Below are positions 9,263-18,119 of a DNA stretch of 64,000 bases, piece by piece. The stretch's first letter is position 1; every line of letters starts with the position of its first letter. The position numbers were made by a program, and so were the translations under genes. The stretch lies in NCBI GenBank assembly GCA_002281555.1, contig NCGJ01000001.1, forward strand, positions 186,001-250,000, read 5' to 3'. Below the pieces are notes generated by a model. It made no database searches. It was not told where the DNA came from and worked only from the letters and a program-made list of their open reading frames with translations. The stretch comes from Hydrogenophilales bacterium 28-61-23 (GTDB taxonomy: Bacteria; Pseudomonadota; Gammaproteobacteria; Burkholderiales; Thiobacillaceae).

Positions 9263-9904
9263 TTAAGTAGAGTTAAGTGAATGAATTGCCTGTTTTAAAT
9301 ACAAGGCATGCAACCGTCGCACCTGCATATCAAGACCGCCCAACTCCCCGCTGTTATCGATCAAATCGTCGGCAATGGCGATACGTGACTGGTTGCTGGT
9401 TTGCGCGGCAAGGATGGCTTTAGCCTGGTCAACATTCAATCCTGGCCGAGCGGCAGTACGTGCAAGTTGTTGGCTCTCATCACAATCAACGACGACGACA
9501 CGATCCAGCAAAGGCTGGTACGCAGCCAGATTTTCGACTAACAACGGCACCATCAGCAAAGCATATGATCGAGCGTTCGATACCCTCAGAGATTCAAGCC
9601 TCCGTACGACCTCGGCACGAATAAGCGGGTGCAGGATTGCCTGAAGTTTTTTTCTGGCGGCTGGATCGGAAAACACGAGAGTCCGCATGGCTGTCCGATC
9701 CAGCGCCCCCGCCTGGGTGGCAAATTCGCCGCCAAACGTATCGACGATAGCGGCCATCGCGGCGCCATTGGGCGCGGTCAGTTCATGAGAAATCGCATCG
9801 GCATCGATGACATCCGCCCCTAACCGCGCAAACAGCTCGGCAACGGTGCTTTTTCCGCATCCAACGCCGCCCGTGAGGCCGACACAGAACGGCCTGTGCC
9901 TCAT
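9263..9904 (-). CDS. coaE: Dephospho-CoA kinase
   Basis: CoaE catalyses the last step of coenzyme A synthesis, phosphorylating the 3'-hydroxyl of dephospho-CoA with ATP. The 213-residue protein has the P-loop GGVGCGKST at residues 12-20, the DADAISHELT segment that binds dephospho-CoA, HPLIRAEV and the LVPLLVE-type lid region (MVPLLVENLAAYQPL). I chose the ATG at 9904 because it makes MRHRPFCVGLTGG and overlaps the pilD stop codon by one base (TGATG). The open frame continues upstream in pilD but has no homologous sequence there. Confidence 0.95.
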   Translation of the reverse strand: MRHRPFCVGLTGGVGCGKSTVAELFARLGADVIDADAISHELTAPNGAAMAAIVDTFGGEFATQAGALDRTAMRTLVFSDPAARKKLQAILHPLIRAEVVRRLESLRVSNARSYALLMVPLLVENLAAYQPLLDRVVVVDCDESQQLARTAARPGLNVDQAKAILAAQTSNQSRIAIADDLIDNSGELGGLDMQVRRLHALYLKQAIHSLNST

Positions 9905-10782
9905 CACGCTACGCCAGACGTACCCAACCAGAATTGCAGCAAGCCATCGCCCCAGAACAGCGCGATTAACCCGCCCAAGGCCAGCCATGGACCGAACGGC
10001 ATGGGCTTGGATCGATCGCGGCCCGCGAACGTAATCATGACAATCCCGATCAAGGCGCCGGCAAGACTCGCCGCGAGCACAATGGGAAGCAACATTTTCC
10101 AACCCAGCCACGCCCCAAGCGCCGCAAGTAATTTGAAATCGCCGAACCCCATTCCTTCTTTGCCGGTAAGCACTTTGAACAGGTGGTAAATCGACCAAAG
10201 CGTGAGGTATCCCGCTACCGCGCCGATGACCGCTTGATCAAGCGGGCAGAACAACCCATTTAGGTTAACCAGAAGACCGACCCAGGCCAGCGGCAGGGTG
10301 ACACTATCCGGAAGCAGCTGTGTGTCCAGGTCGATGAAAGCCAGGGCAACCAGACTTGCCAGCAAGCCCCAGACAAACGGGGTTTTGATTTCCACGCCCC
10401 AGCGCCATGCGGCATAACCGAATAAAACACCGGTCAGTATTTCCACCAATGGATAGCGCCTCGAAATCGGTGTACCGCAGCTCGAACATCGACCTCGGAG
10501 GACAAGCCAGCTCAGAACGGGAATGTTTTCATACCAGGTAATCAAATGATCGCACTTAGGGCAAGCTGAGCGCGGGATGACAAGGTTGTACGCCTTGCTT
10601 TCGACAAGCGTCTCGCCATTTATCCAGGCGCATTGTTCGTGCCATTCGCGTTGCATCATGAGCGGCAGGCGATGGATTACAACATTGAGAAAACTGCCGA
10701 CCAGCAATCCAAACACGGCGGCAATCGACGTGAATAACGCGGGTTGGGCACCCAGCAAATCAAGCATCGGAGCAAAAATCAT
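9904..10782 (-). CDS. pilD: Type IV prepilin peptidase / N-methyltransferase PilD
   Basis: PilD is the integral-membrane A24 aspartyl peptidase that removes the leader from prepilins and N-methylates the new terminus. The 292-residue protein has the N-terminal GSFLNVVIHRLP motif. A cytoplasmic zinc-type tetracysteine follows (Cys74, Cys77, Cys99, Cys102), as do the active-site aspartate regions FIDLDTQLLPD (151-159) and GMGFGD (Asp215). Several hydrophobic helices are present. It starts 11 bases after pilC and overlaps coaE by one base, which places it mid-operon. No pilin gene lies in the window. Confidence 0.96.
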   Translation of the reverse strand: MIFAPMLDLLGAQPALFTSIAAVFGLLVGSFLNVVIHRLPLMMQREWHEQCAWINGETLVESKAYNLVIPRSACPKCDHLITWYENIPVLSWLVLRGRCSSCGTPISRRYPLVEILTGVLFGYAAWRWGVEIKTPFVWGLLASLVALAFIDLDTQLLPDSVTLPLAWVGLLVNLNGLFCPLDQAVIGAVAGYLTLWSIYHLFKVLTGKEGMGFGDFKLLAALGAWLGWKMLLPIVLAASLAGALIGIVMITFAGRDRSKPMPFGPWLALGGLIALFWGDGLLQFWLGTSGVA

Positions 10783-10793
10783 CAGGTCGATGC

Positions 10794-12020
10794 TCAGACC
10801 ACCGACCCCATCTTGAAGATGGGCAGATACATGGCGATAACAATGCCGCCGATAAGCGTGCCCAGAATCACCATGATGAACGGCTCCATCAAGCTGGAAA
10901 TTCCAGCCACGGCATCGTCGACTTCACGTTCGTAATAGTCAGCCACCTTGGAAAGCATCGAATCGAGCGCGCCGGATTCCTCCCCGATGGCCACCATCTG
11001 TATCAACATATTCGGGAATACGCCCGCGCTTTGCAGGCAGGAAGTCAAGCTGGAACCTGTGGATACCTGGGTTTTAATTTTCATCGTGGCTTCCATGAAA
11101 ACATTATTGCCAGCCGCGCCGGCGACGGAATCAAGCGCCTCGACCATGGGCACGCCAGCCGAAAACATGGACGAAAAAGTGCGAGCCCAGCGTGAAACCG
11201 TGGCTTTCTCGATCAACGGGCCGAAAACCGGGACTTTCAGAATCAGGACGTCCATCTTGTTGCGCAAGGCCGGCGATTGTTTCCAGGCCCGCAAGATCAC
11301 GTAAACCGATGCGCCGATAGAGCCGAAGATCACATACCAGTAATTCACGAAGGCATCGGAAATCGCCATCACCATCATGGTCAAAGCGGGTAGATCGGCG
11401 CCCGATTTCCCGTACAAATCCTTGAATGCGGGGATCACGAACAACATGATGCCGGCGGTGATGATAAAAGCCACCGTCAGCACAATGGCGGGATAAAACA
11501 GAGCCGATTTGATCTTGCCCTGGATGGCCAGCATCTTCTCCTGGTAGGAAGCGATGCGATCCAGCACGGTATCCAGAATGCCGGCCTGCTCGCCCGCATA
11601 GACCAGGTTGCAATACAGCCCATCGAAGTATTTCGGGTACTTGCGGAAAGCCACGCTCATGCTGGAGCCGGTCTCCACATCCGCTTTTATTTCACCTAAA
11701 AGCCGTTGCAACGCGGGGTTGGAATGGCTGCGCGCCGAAATATCGAAGGCCTGCAACAAGGGCACACCCGCCTTCAGCATGGTCGCAAGCTGTCGTGTAA
11801 ACAGCGCAATGTCCTTGCTCGTGATCTTGCCGCCGCGGCTGAATATGCCCTGCTTACGCACTTTAACAACGTTGATGCCCTGCCGCCGCAAAGTCTGGCG
11901 CACAAAAGCCTCCCCGGGAGCCAGCATTTCGCCTTTGACCTTCTTGCCGACCTTATCGGTTCCCTCCCATAAATAGGGTGCCTGTTTTATCGCTGCAGCT
12001 GGAGCCGGGGCCATCGCCAT
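10794..12020 (-). CDS. pilC: Type IV pilus inner-membrane platform protein PilC
   Basis: PilC is the GspF-family inner-membrane platform that couples the PilB motor to pilin insertion. At 408 residues it has the expected length. Two GspF repeats are visible, the first with FTRQLATMLKAGVPLLQAF and the second with FSSMFSAGVPMVEAL. Three transmembrane segments (around residues 175-200, 215-240 and near the C-terminus) and an ending in LPIFKMGSVV are also seen. The N-terminus (YLWEGTDKVGKKVKGEM) is typical of type IV pilus rather than type II secretion members. It lies 26 bases after pilB. Confidence 0.96.
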   Translation of the reverse strand: MAMAPAPAAAIKQAPYLWEGTDKVGKKVKGEMLAPGEAFVRQTLRRQGINVVKVRKQGIFSRGGKITSKDIALFTRQLATMLKAGVPLLQAFDISARSHSNPALQRLLGEIKADVETGSSMSVAFRKYPKYFDGLYCNLVYAGEQAGILDTVLDRIASYQEKMLAIQGKIKSALFYPAIVLTVAFIITAGIMLFVIPAFKDLYGKSGADLPALTMMVMAISDAFVNYWYVIFGSIGASVYVILRAWKQSPALRNKMDVLILKVPVFGPLIEKATVSRWARTFSSMFSAGVPMVEALDSVAGAAGNNVFMEATMKIKTQVSTGSSLTSCLQSAGVFPNMLIQMVAIGEESGALDSMLSKVADYYEREVDDAVAGISSLMEPFIMVILGTLIGGIVIAMYLPIFKMGSVV

Positions 12021-12046
12021 GAAGTGTGATCCTTATGCTCTTCGGA

Positions 12047-13768
12047 TTATTCGTTTGTAACCGCCAACACTTCTTCAAGCGAAGTGTGGCCTTGTTTGAC
12101 TTTGAGCAAACCGGCTTCGCGCAGATTGAGCACACCGTCGCGCTTGGCCTGTTCAGTGATATCTACCGCGGTTCCATTCTTCAGAATGATGCGATTGATC
12201 TCTTCGCTGACCGGCATGACCTGGTAGATACCCAAACGTCCCTTGTATCCAGTCTGCTTGCACGCATCGCAACCTACCGCGCCATAGGGTTGCCACGAAC
12301 CATCGAGATCCGCCTCGGAGTAGCCCGCATTGAGCAGGGCTTCCGGCGGGATATCGATGGGTTTTTTACAACTCGGACAGAGCCGCCGCCCCAGGCGCTG
12401 GGCGGTGATCAACTGCACGGAAGCCGCCACGTTATAACTTGGAATACCCATATTGATCAGACGTGTCAGCGTTGCCGGCGCGTCGTTGGTATGGAGCGTG
12501 GAGAGCACCATGTGGCCGGTCTGGGCGGCCTTGATCGCGATATCGCCGGTTTCATGATCGCGGATCTCGCCCACCATGATGATGTCCGGATCCTGGCGTA
12601 AGAAAGCTTTCATCGCCGCCGCGAAGCCAAGGCCCGCCTTTTCGTTGACGTTGACCTGATTGATGCCGGGCAACTGGATTTCAACCGGGTCTTCCACCGT
12701 GGCTATATTGACGTCGGGTTTATTCAGGATATTGAGACAGGCATACAGCGACACCGTCTTGCCGGAACCTGTCGGGCCGGTCACCAGCACCATGCCATAG
12801 GGCCGCTGCACGGCGTCCACCAACAATTTGAGCTGGTCTGGTTCATAGCCGAGTTTCTCGATGCCCATCGTCGCCGAAGTCGAATCGAGAATACGCATGA
12901 CGATTTTTTCGCCGTAAATCGTCGGCAAGGTGGAAACCCGGAAATCGACCGATTTTGAGCGTGACAGCACCAACTTCATCCGGCCGTCTTGCGGAACACG
13001 CTTTTCCGAAATATCCAGTTTGGAAATGACCTTGATACGCGATGCGATCTTGTCCTTGATCGCCAATGGCGGTTGAGCGACCTCGTAGAGAATGCCGTCC
13101 ATACGATAACGGATGCGATAGCTCTTCTCGTAGGGCTCAAAGTGAATATCCGACGCGCCGCTGTTGATCGCGTCGAGCAGCATTTTTTGCAGATACTTGA
13201 CGACAGGGGCATCGTCGATATCGATGGCCGCAGCGGTATCGGCGGCGTTTTGCGCCTCGTCATCGCTGAACTCAAGGTTCAGATCTTCCGTCTCGATGGT
13301 CTTGAGGATGCTGTCCTCAGTCACCTCGCCACAACTGTCGAGCCAGCGCCCGAGCTTGTCATCCTCGACGACTACGGGCTCGGCGGCCAGGCTGGTTTGA
13401 AACTTGATGTCATCCAGCGCTTTCAGATTGCTGGGATCGGAGATCGCGACAAACAAGCGGTTACCGCGCAAGGTGATCGGCAAGACCCGATGTTTGGTCA
13501 GCAGCTTGGGATCAACCGCCCCCTTGGGCATGACGTTTGGGTCGAGGGAGTCGAGATTGAAGAGCGGTATGCCGAACGTAACGGAAGCAAAAGCCGCAAT
13601 CTGGTCGGCCCGAAAGCGTCTGGTACGCAACAAGCTCGCGATAAAGGTCTCGCCTGAGCCGCGAGATTGGTTTTGCAGGCTCTCCCCCTCCTCGGGAGAA
13701 AGCAGCCCTTGGGTCACCATGGCCCTGCATAGCCCCGTAAGATTTGCCCCAACAGTGACAGCGACCAT
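12047..13768 (-). CDS. pilB: Type IV pilus extension ATPase PilB
   Basis: PilB is the hexameric ATPase that powers pilus extension. The 573-residue protein carries an N-terminal MshEN/GspE-N domain (GLLSPEEGESLQ, then FGIPLFNLDSLDP). It then has the secretion ATPase core with Walker A GPTGSGKT near residues 330-337, an Asp box, Walker B and His box (MVGEIRDHETGDIAI, then TGHMVLSTLHTND). The zinc tetracysteine is also present (CPSCKK and CDACKQTG). The start gives MVAVTVGANLTGL. It is the first gene of the pilB-pilC-pilD-coaE-zapD series. No PilT retraction ATPase is in the window. Confidence 0.97.
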   Translation of the reverse strand: MVAVTVGANLTGLCRAMVTQGLLSPEEGESLQNQSRGSGETFIASLLRTRRFRADQIAAFASVTFGIPLFNLDSLDPNVMPKGAVDPKLLTKHRVLPITLRGNRLFVAISDPSNLKALDDIKFQTSLAAEPVVVEDDKLGRWLDSCGEVTEDSILKTIETEDLNLEFSDDEAQNAADTAAAIDIDDAPVVKYLQKMLLDAINSGASDIHFEPYEKSYRIRYRMDGILYEVAQPPLAIKDKIASRIKVISKLDISEKRVPQDGRMKLVLSRSKSVDFRVSTLPTIYGEKIVMRILDSTSATMGIEKLGYEPDQLKLLVDAVQRPYGMVLVTGPTGSGKTVSLYACLNILNKPDVNIATVEDPVEIQLPGINQVNVNEKAGLGFAAAMKAFLRQDPDIIMVGEIRDHETGDIAIKAAQTGHMVLSTLHTNDAPATLTRLINMGIPSYNVAASVQLITAQRLGRRLCPSCKKPIDIPPEALLNAGYSEADLDGSWQPYGAVGCDACKQTGYKGRLGIYQVMPVSEEINRIILKNGTAVDITEQAKRDGVLNLREAGLLKVKQGHTSLEEVLAVTNE

Positions 13769-13815
13769 TACGCCCCAACGCTCCTTAAAGGAAATGCCTG
13801 TTTAGTACCGGAATC

Positions 13816-13847
13816 GGCCGGGGATATTGCCCCCCGGCCTTTTAAAT
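13816..13847. terminator. GC-rich hairpin between a CNNM-family gene and pilB
   Basis: The sequence here forms a stem of GGCCGGGG against CCCCGGCC around a short loop, followed on the plus strand by TTTT. Both neighbouring genes read on the minus strand, where the hairpin lacks a T-run, so it may act as a weak terminator or a processing structure upstream of pilB. Only the inverted repeat is directly seen. Confidence 0.45.
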
Positions 13848-13891
13848 GTAAAGAAACCGGAGACAATGCCACCGCCGCCGCATCAGCCGGG

Positions 13892-15157
13892 CTAAACACG
13901 GCGCGCGCCGATTTTGGCCGTCTTCACCATCCGGTCCTGAACTTGCACAATTTCGACCGGGTAACCGGCAATCATCACCCCGACACCGGCTTCCGGCATG
14001 GCCTCCAGATGTTCAAGCAATAAACCATTCAGCGTCCGGGGGCCATCGAGCGGAAATTGCAGTTTCAACTTGCGGTTCAATTCACGCAGCGACGCCGCGC
14101 CATCGACTAAATAACTGCCATCCGGAAACACGTTATTTGCGTTCTGTCCGCCCGGAAGAACCGCGGTGAACTCACCGACGATTTCTTCCAGAATGTCTTC
14201 TACGCTGACCAGCCCCAGTAATTCCCCATATTCGTCGACGACCAGGCCTAGCGACTGGCGAGTCGCCTGAAACTGGGCCAACTGGGCATAGAGCGAAGTG
14301 CCCGAAGGGATGAAATACGGCTCGCGCAGCCAGGTACGAAATAACTCCGGATCGAATTCCTCTTCCTGCAGACGTGCCAACGCGCGACGGACATGAAGAA
14401 TGCCAATGACATTATTCGGCTCGTCCTCATAGACCGGCAGGCGCGCGTGATGGCTGGTACCCAGTTGACGCACGATTTCCTCCGGTTCCGCGGCCAGATC
14501 TATCGCCTCGATCTGGCCGCGCGGCAACATCGCGTCATCGACCGTCACATCTTCAAGATCGAACAGATTGCTGAGTATGCTGCGATGCTGGCTGGGCAGA
14601 AAAGAGCCCGACTCCGCCAACAAGGTGCGCAGCTCTTCGACACCCATGCTGTGCTCTGTGGCCGCGCTTGGGTTCAGCCTGAACAACTTCAATTGCGCCC
14701 GCACGAACAGATTCACGAACCAGATCACCGGCCGCAACAGTTTGACCAGAAACGTCAACGGATAGCTGATCACCGGCACCAGGCGTTCCGGCCAGGACGC
14801 GCCAATCACCTTGGGGGTCACCTCGGAGAATACGAGAATCAGGAAAGTGACCAACAATGTCGCCATGGTCAGCGCCAGTTCACTCTCACCGAAAAGCCGG
14901 AACACAATCACCGTGACCAGCGCCGCCGCGGCGGAGTTGAGCAGGTTGTTGCCGATCAGAACCGCCGACAACAGCTTGTCGGTCTCGGCAAGCAGCTTTT
15001 CGGCCAGTTGCGCACCGCGATGACCAGATTTCGAGAGGGTTTTCAGGCGGTAACGGTTCACCGCCATCATGCTGGTTTCCGAGCCGGAGAAGAACGCGGA
15101 CACGACCAGCAGCAAGATCAAGGCGCCGATCAGCGCCTCTAAGGGAATGGAATCCAA
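13892..15157 (-). CDS. CNNM/CorC-HlyC family membrane protein with CBS domains
   Basis: This 421-residue protein has the standard layout of the HlyC/CorC/CNNM family. There is a four-helix DUF21 membrane domain (about 5-195, beginning SAFFSGSETSMMAVNRYRL), two CBS domains (about 210-340, with DYGELLGLVSVEDILEEIVGE at the end), and a C-terminal CorC_HlyC domain (PDGSYLVDGAASLRELN). Members are linked to magnesium or sodium/magnesium transport, though biochemical roles vary. The first codon is TTG with no obvious ribosome-binding site, but the next methionine would cut into the first helix. It is not the soluble CorC, because the DUF21 domain is present. Confidence 0.9.
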   Translation of the reverse strand: MDSIPLEALIGALILLLVVSAFFSGSETSMMAVNRYRLKTLSKSGHRGAQLAEKLLAETDKLLSAVLIGNNLLNSAAAALVTVIVFRLFGESELALTMATLLVTFLILVFSEVTPKVIGASWPERLVPVISYPLTFLVKLLRPVIWFVNLFVRAQLKLFRLNPSAATEHSMGVEELRTLLAESGSFLPSQHRSILSNLFDLEDVTVDDAMLPRGQIEAIDLAAEPEEIVRQLGTSHHARLPVYEDEPNNVIGILHVRRALARLQEEEFDPELFRTWLREPYFIPSGTSLYAQLAQFQATRQSLGLVVDEYGELLGLVSVEDILEEIVGEFTAVLPGGQNANNVFPDGSYLVDGAASLRELNRKLKLQFPLDGPRTLNGLLLEHLEAMPEAGVGVMIAGYPVEIVQVQDRMVKTAKIGARRV

Positions 15158-15207
15158 GCGAAAATTAAGTGAGTTGCGACCGTGTCAGTGTAGCAGCCGG
15201 ACAAGCC

Positions 15208-16539
15208 CTAGCGTTCGAACAGCGCGATGCTCTCGACATGGGCGGTGTGCGGAAACATATTGGCCACGCCGGCGGTTTTCAGTCGATAACCTTTTTGATG
15301 CACCAGCACCGCGGAGTCTCGCGCCAACGTGGCCGGGCTGCAGGACACGTAAACAATCCTGTGCGGCGCGCCGGAATCCGGCAAGGACTTGACCAGTTCG
15401 ATCGCGCCATCGCGCGGCGGGTCAATCAGCAATTTGTCGAATCCGCCCAGCTCCGCATAGCGTTCCGGCGTCATCTCGAACAGATTGGCGACGCGGAATT
15501 CACAGCGTTCCGACAAGCCATTGCGCGCGGCATTTTCAATCGCCCGCGCAACCAGCCCTTCGCTGCCCTCAATGCCGACGACATCGGCACCGCCGCGCGC
15601 GATCGGCAAACTGAAATTGCCCAGACCGCAGAAAAAGTCGGCGACCCGCTCGCCCGCGCGGCATTCGAGCAGGCGCATCGCACACCGAATCAGTATGCGG
15701 TTGATGCCATGATTGACCTGGGTAAATTCGGTCGGCCGGAACGGCATCCGCAGATTGAATTCGGGCAACGAATACGCCAACTCGGGCGCGTCGAGCGGAT
15801 GAAACGGATACGCGGTATCCGGCCCCTTGGGCTGCAACCAGAACTGAATGCCGTGGCGATCCGCGAAAGCGCGCACCTTGTCTTCATCCTCCGGCGTGAG
15901 CGGATCCATGATGCGCAACACCAGCACCGAAAGCGTCTCGCCGGCAGCCAGTTCGATCTGCGGCAGACGGTCGCGTATCGACAGGCTTTCCACCAACGCG
16001 CGCAACTTGGGCAAGAGCGCTGAAATATGCGGCAACAACACCTCGCAACTGGTCATATCGGCCACAAAACTGCTGCGCCGTTCATGAAATCCGACCAGCA
16101 CGCCGCCCTTCTTGGCCACATTGCGCACCGACAGCCGGGCGCGGGTACGGTAGCCCCAGGTCGGCCCGTGTATCGGCGGCAGGATGGTTTCGGGCTGAAC
16201 CTTGCCGATATGCTTGAAGCAGTCTTCCAGCACGCGCTGTTTGGCCGCGACTTGCGCCGCCTCGTCCAGATGCTGATGCGTACAACCGCCGCACACGCCG
16301 AACCAGACGCACTGGGGCGTTACCCGAAACGGACTGGATTTAAGAATTCGCGTCGCCTGCGCCTGTTCGAAGTCCGGCTTCTTGCGATAGCTGGAAGCCA
16401 TGACCACTTCGCCCGGCAGCGCGCCATCGACAAAAATCGTCTTGCCGTCGCGATGGCCGATGCCTTTGCCTTCGTGGTCGAGCGATTCGATCAGCAGTTC
16501 CGATTCAGCCTCCGGTTTGGACTGTCTATCGCGCCTCAT
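15208..16539 (-). CDS. rlmD: 23S rRNA (uracil-C5)-methyltransferase RlmD
   Basis: RlmD (RumA) methylates a conserved uridine of 23S rRNA (U1939 in E. coli) using S-adenosylmethionine. The protein has an N-terminal TRAM domain ([27 protein letters not shown]), an Fe-S cluster motif ([14 protein letters not shown] plus an upstream and a downstream Cys), the SAM motif [15 protein letters not shown], and the catalytic-cysteine region [13 protein letters not shown] near residue 400. I chose the ATG at 16539 because GGAGG lies 10 bases upstream and the start overlaps the preceding stop as ATGA. An ATG nine bases earlier would sit one base from that Shine-Dalgarno. Confidence 0.95.
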   Translation of the reverse strand: MRRDRQSKPEAESELLIESLDHEGKGIGHRDGKTIFVDGALPGEVVMASSYRKKPDFEQAQATRILKSSPFRVTPQCVWFGVCGGCTHQHLDEAAQVAAKQRVLEDCFKHIGKVQPETILPPIHGPTWGYRTRARLSVRNVAKKGGVLVGFHERRSSFVADMTSCEVLLPHISALLPKLRALVESLSIRDRLPQIELAAGETLSVLVLRIMDPLTPEDEDKVRAFADRHGIQFWLQPKGPDTAYPFHPLDAPELAYSLPEFNLRMPFRPTEFTQVNHGINRILIRCAMRLLECRAGERVADFFCGLGNFSLPIARGGADVVGIEGSEGLVARAIENAARNGLSERCEFRVANLFEMTPERYAELGGFDKLLIDPPRDGAIELVKSLPDSGAPHRIVYVSCSPATLARDSAVLVHQKGYRLKTAGVANMFPHTAHVESIALFER

Positions 16540-17315
16540 GCCGGCCATGCCTCCAGAAACTCGAACCAGTGATCGGCGCCGATTTCCTCCAGCGCGGCGC
16601 GCACCACACCGATTTCCTCCTCATATTGCGCGGCATTGAGCACACCACGCATTTTCTGGAAGCGCAAAAACACCAGATAGGTGTTGACCACATCGGTCTC
16701 GCAATAATCGCGGATGGCGGCGTGTTCGCCGCGCTGGAAGGCATCCCATACCGCGCCGCCGTCCATGCCCAGCTTGCCGGGGAAACCGAGCAGTTTCGCC
16801 AGCGCATCCAGCGGCGCATTGGCGCGCGCCTGGAAACCGGCCAGCACATCCATCAGATCGAGATGGCGGGTGTGATAACGATTGAGATAGTTGTTGTATT
16901 TGAAGTCGCGGTCGTCATCGCCCCAATCCCAGTAGCGCGGCGCGGTCACGCCATGCAGCAGGGAGCGGTAATGCAGCACCGGCAGATCGAAACCGCCGCC
17001 ATTCCAGGACACGATTTGCGGCGTGTATTTTTCGATGCCGTCGAAGAACCGTTGCAGCATCTCGGCTTCGCTCGCTTCGGGATGCGACAGCGACCAGACC
17101 TTGAAGGTTTTTTCGGTGCGCAGCACACAGGAAATGGTCACCACGCGCTGCAGGTAGTGCGGCAAAAAGTCGGAACCGCCGGTTTGCTGGCGGCGCATCA
17201 GCAGCCCCATCTCGCCCACCTCGTGATCGCTAGCCTCCGGGCCGACGTTGTGAAGACGACGCAGGCCGTCGATGTCCGGGATGGTTTCGATATCGAAGAT
17301 GAGAACGGGAGTCAT
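16536..17315 (-). CDS. Predicted 3'-5' exonuclease, PolB-like DEDDy family
   Basis: This 259-residue stand-alone exonuclease domain resembles the proofreading domain of family B DNA polymerases. The DEDD residues are visible in FDIETIPD (ExoI), [12 protein letters not shown] (ExoII) and [14 protein letters not shown] (ExoIII, with the Tyr of the DEDDy subtype). [15 protein letters not shown] lies between them. The family is predicted to act on single-stranded nucleic acid ends; its biological role is poorly defined. The stop codon overlaps the start of rlmD as ATGA, so the two are translationally coupled. It diverges from pgl. Confidence 0.87.
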   Translation of the reverse strand: MTPVLIFDIETIPDIDGLRRLHNVGPEASDHEVGEMGLLMRRQQTGGSDFLPHYLQRVVTISCVLRTEKTFKVWSLSHPEASEAEMLQRFFDGIEKYTPQIVSWNGGGFDLPVLHYRSLLHGVTAPRYWDWGDDDRDFKYNNYLNRYHTRHLDLMDVLAGFQARANAPLDALAKLLGFPGKLGMDGGAVWDAFQRGEHAAIRDYCETDVVNTYLVFLRFQKMRGVLNAAQYEEEIGVVRAALEEIGADHWFEFLEAWPA

Positions 17316-17384
17316 GGGTGGTTTGCTCAGGAAGATACGCGGCTAAAATCCGGCTGATTTTATCCGCTTTCCCAGGACTAACCG

Positions 17385-18119
17385 ATGCACTCGCCTGCTC
17401 CGTCCGGAACTTCCTCCAACACATCGCGGATGCGCCGGCATGTCGTCGAAAAACAGGCTTGGCTGGATGCCGCCTTGAACCGGGTGAATCAGGCCGCCGC
17501 AACCGCGCTGGCCGCGCGTGGCGAATTCCATCTGGTGCTGGCTGGCGGCGGCACGCCGGAAAAACTGTATCGCGCGCTGTCCGGCCAGGAACAGGATTGG
17601 TCGCGCTGGCATCTCTGGTTTGGCGACGAGCGCTGCCTGCCGACCGGCGCCCCCCAACGTAACAGCCAGATGGCCGCCTCGGCCTGGCTCGATCGGGTCG
17701 CCATTCCCGCCGGCAACATTCATGTCATCCCGGCCGAACTCGGCCCGGACACCGCCGCGCGGGCTTACGCCCAGGCGCTGGACAAGCACGGCGTGTTCGA
17801 TCTGGTTTTGCTCGGCCTGGGCCAGGATGGCCACACCGCCAGCCTGTTTCCCGGGCACGATTGGGGTATCGAAAGCGACGCGCCCGCTGCGCTGCCGGTG
17901 CGCGATGCGCCGAAACCGCCGCCGGAACGGGTCACCCTGTCGGCGCGGCGACTGTCGCAAACACGCGGCGTCCTGTTCCTGATTACCGGCGCGGATAAAC
18001 GCGATGCCCTGAACGCGTGGCAGCGTGGTGTAGCCATTCCCGCCGCGGCCATCCAACCGGATGCCGGCATTGATTTGCTCATCGACACGGACGCCTGTCC
18101 GCCTGGAGAACCCGAATGA
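17385..18119 (+). CDS. pgl: 6-phosphogluconolactonase
   Basis: Pgl hydrolyses 6-phosphogluconolactone to 6-phosphogluconate, the second step of the oxidative pentose phosphate and Entner-Doudoroff routes. The 244-residue protein has the SugarP_isomerase-fold signatures LVLAGGGTPEKLYRALS, WFGDERCLP (about residues 76-84), and LVLLGLGQDGHTASLFPGH with the catalytic His. Near the C-terminus it has VLFLITGADKRDAL. It is not beside zwf or edd here. The stop overlaps the next gene start as ATGA, an unusual partner for a pentose phosphate gene. Confidence 0.95.
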   Translation: MHSPAPSGTSSNTSRMRRHVVEKQAWLDAALNRVNQAAATALAARGEFHLVLAGGGTPEKLYRALSGQEQDWSRWHLWFGDERCLPTGAPQRNSQMAASAWLDRVAIPAGNIHVIPAELGPDTAARAYAQALDKHGVFDLVLLGLGQDGHTASLFPGHDWGIESDAPAALPVRDAPKPPPERVTLSARRLSQTRGVLFLITGADKRDALNAWQRGVAIPAAAIQPDAGIDLLIDTDACPPGEPE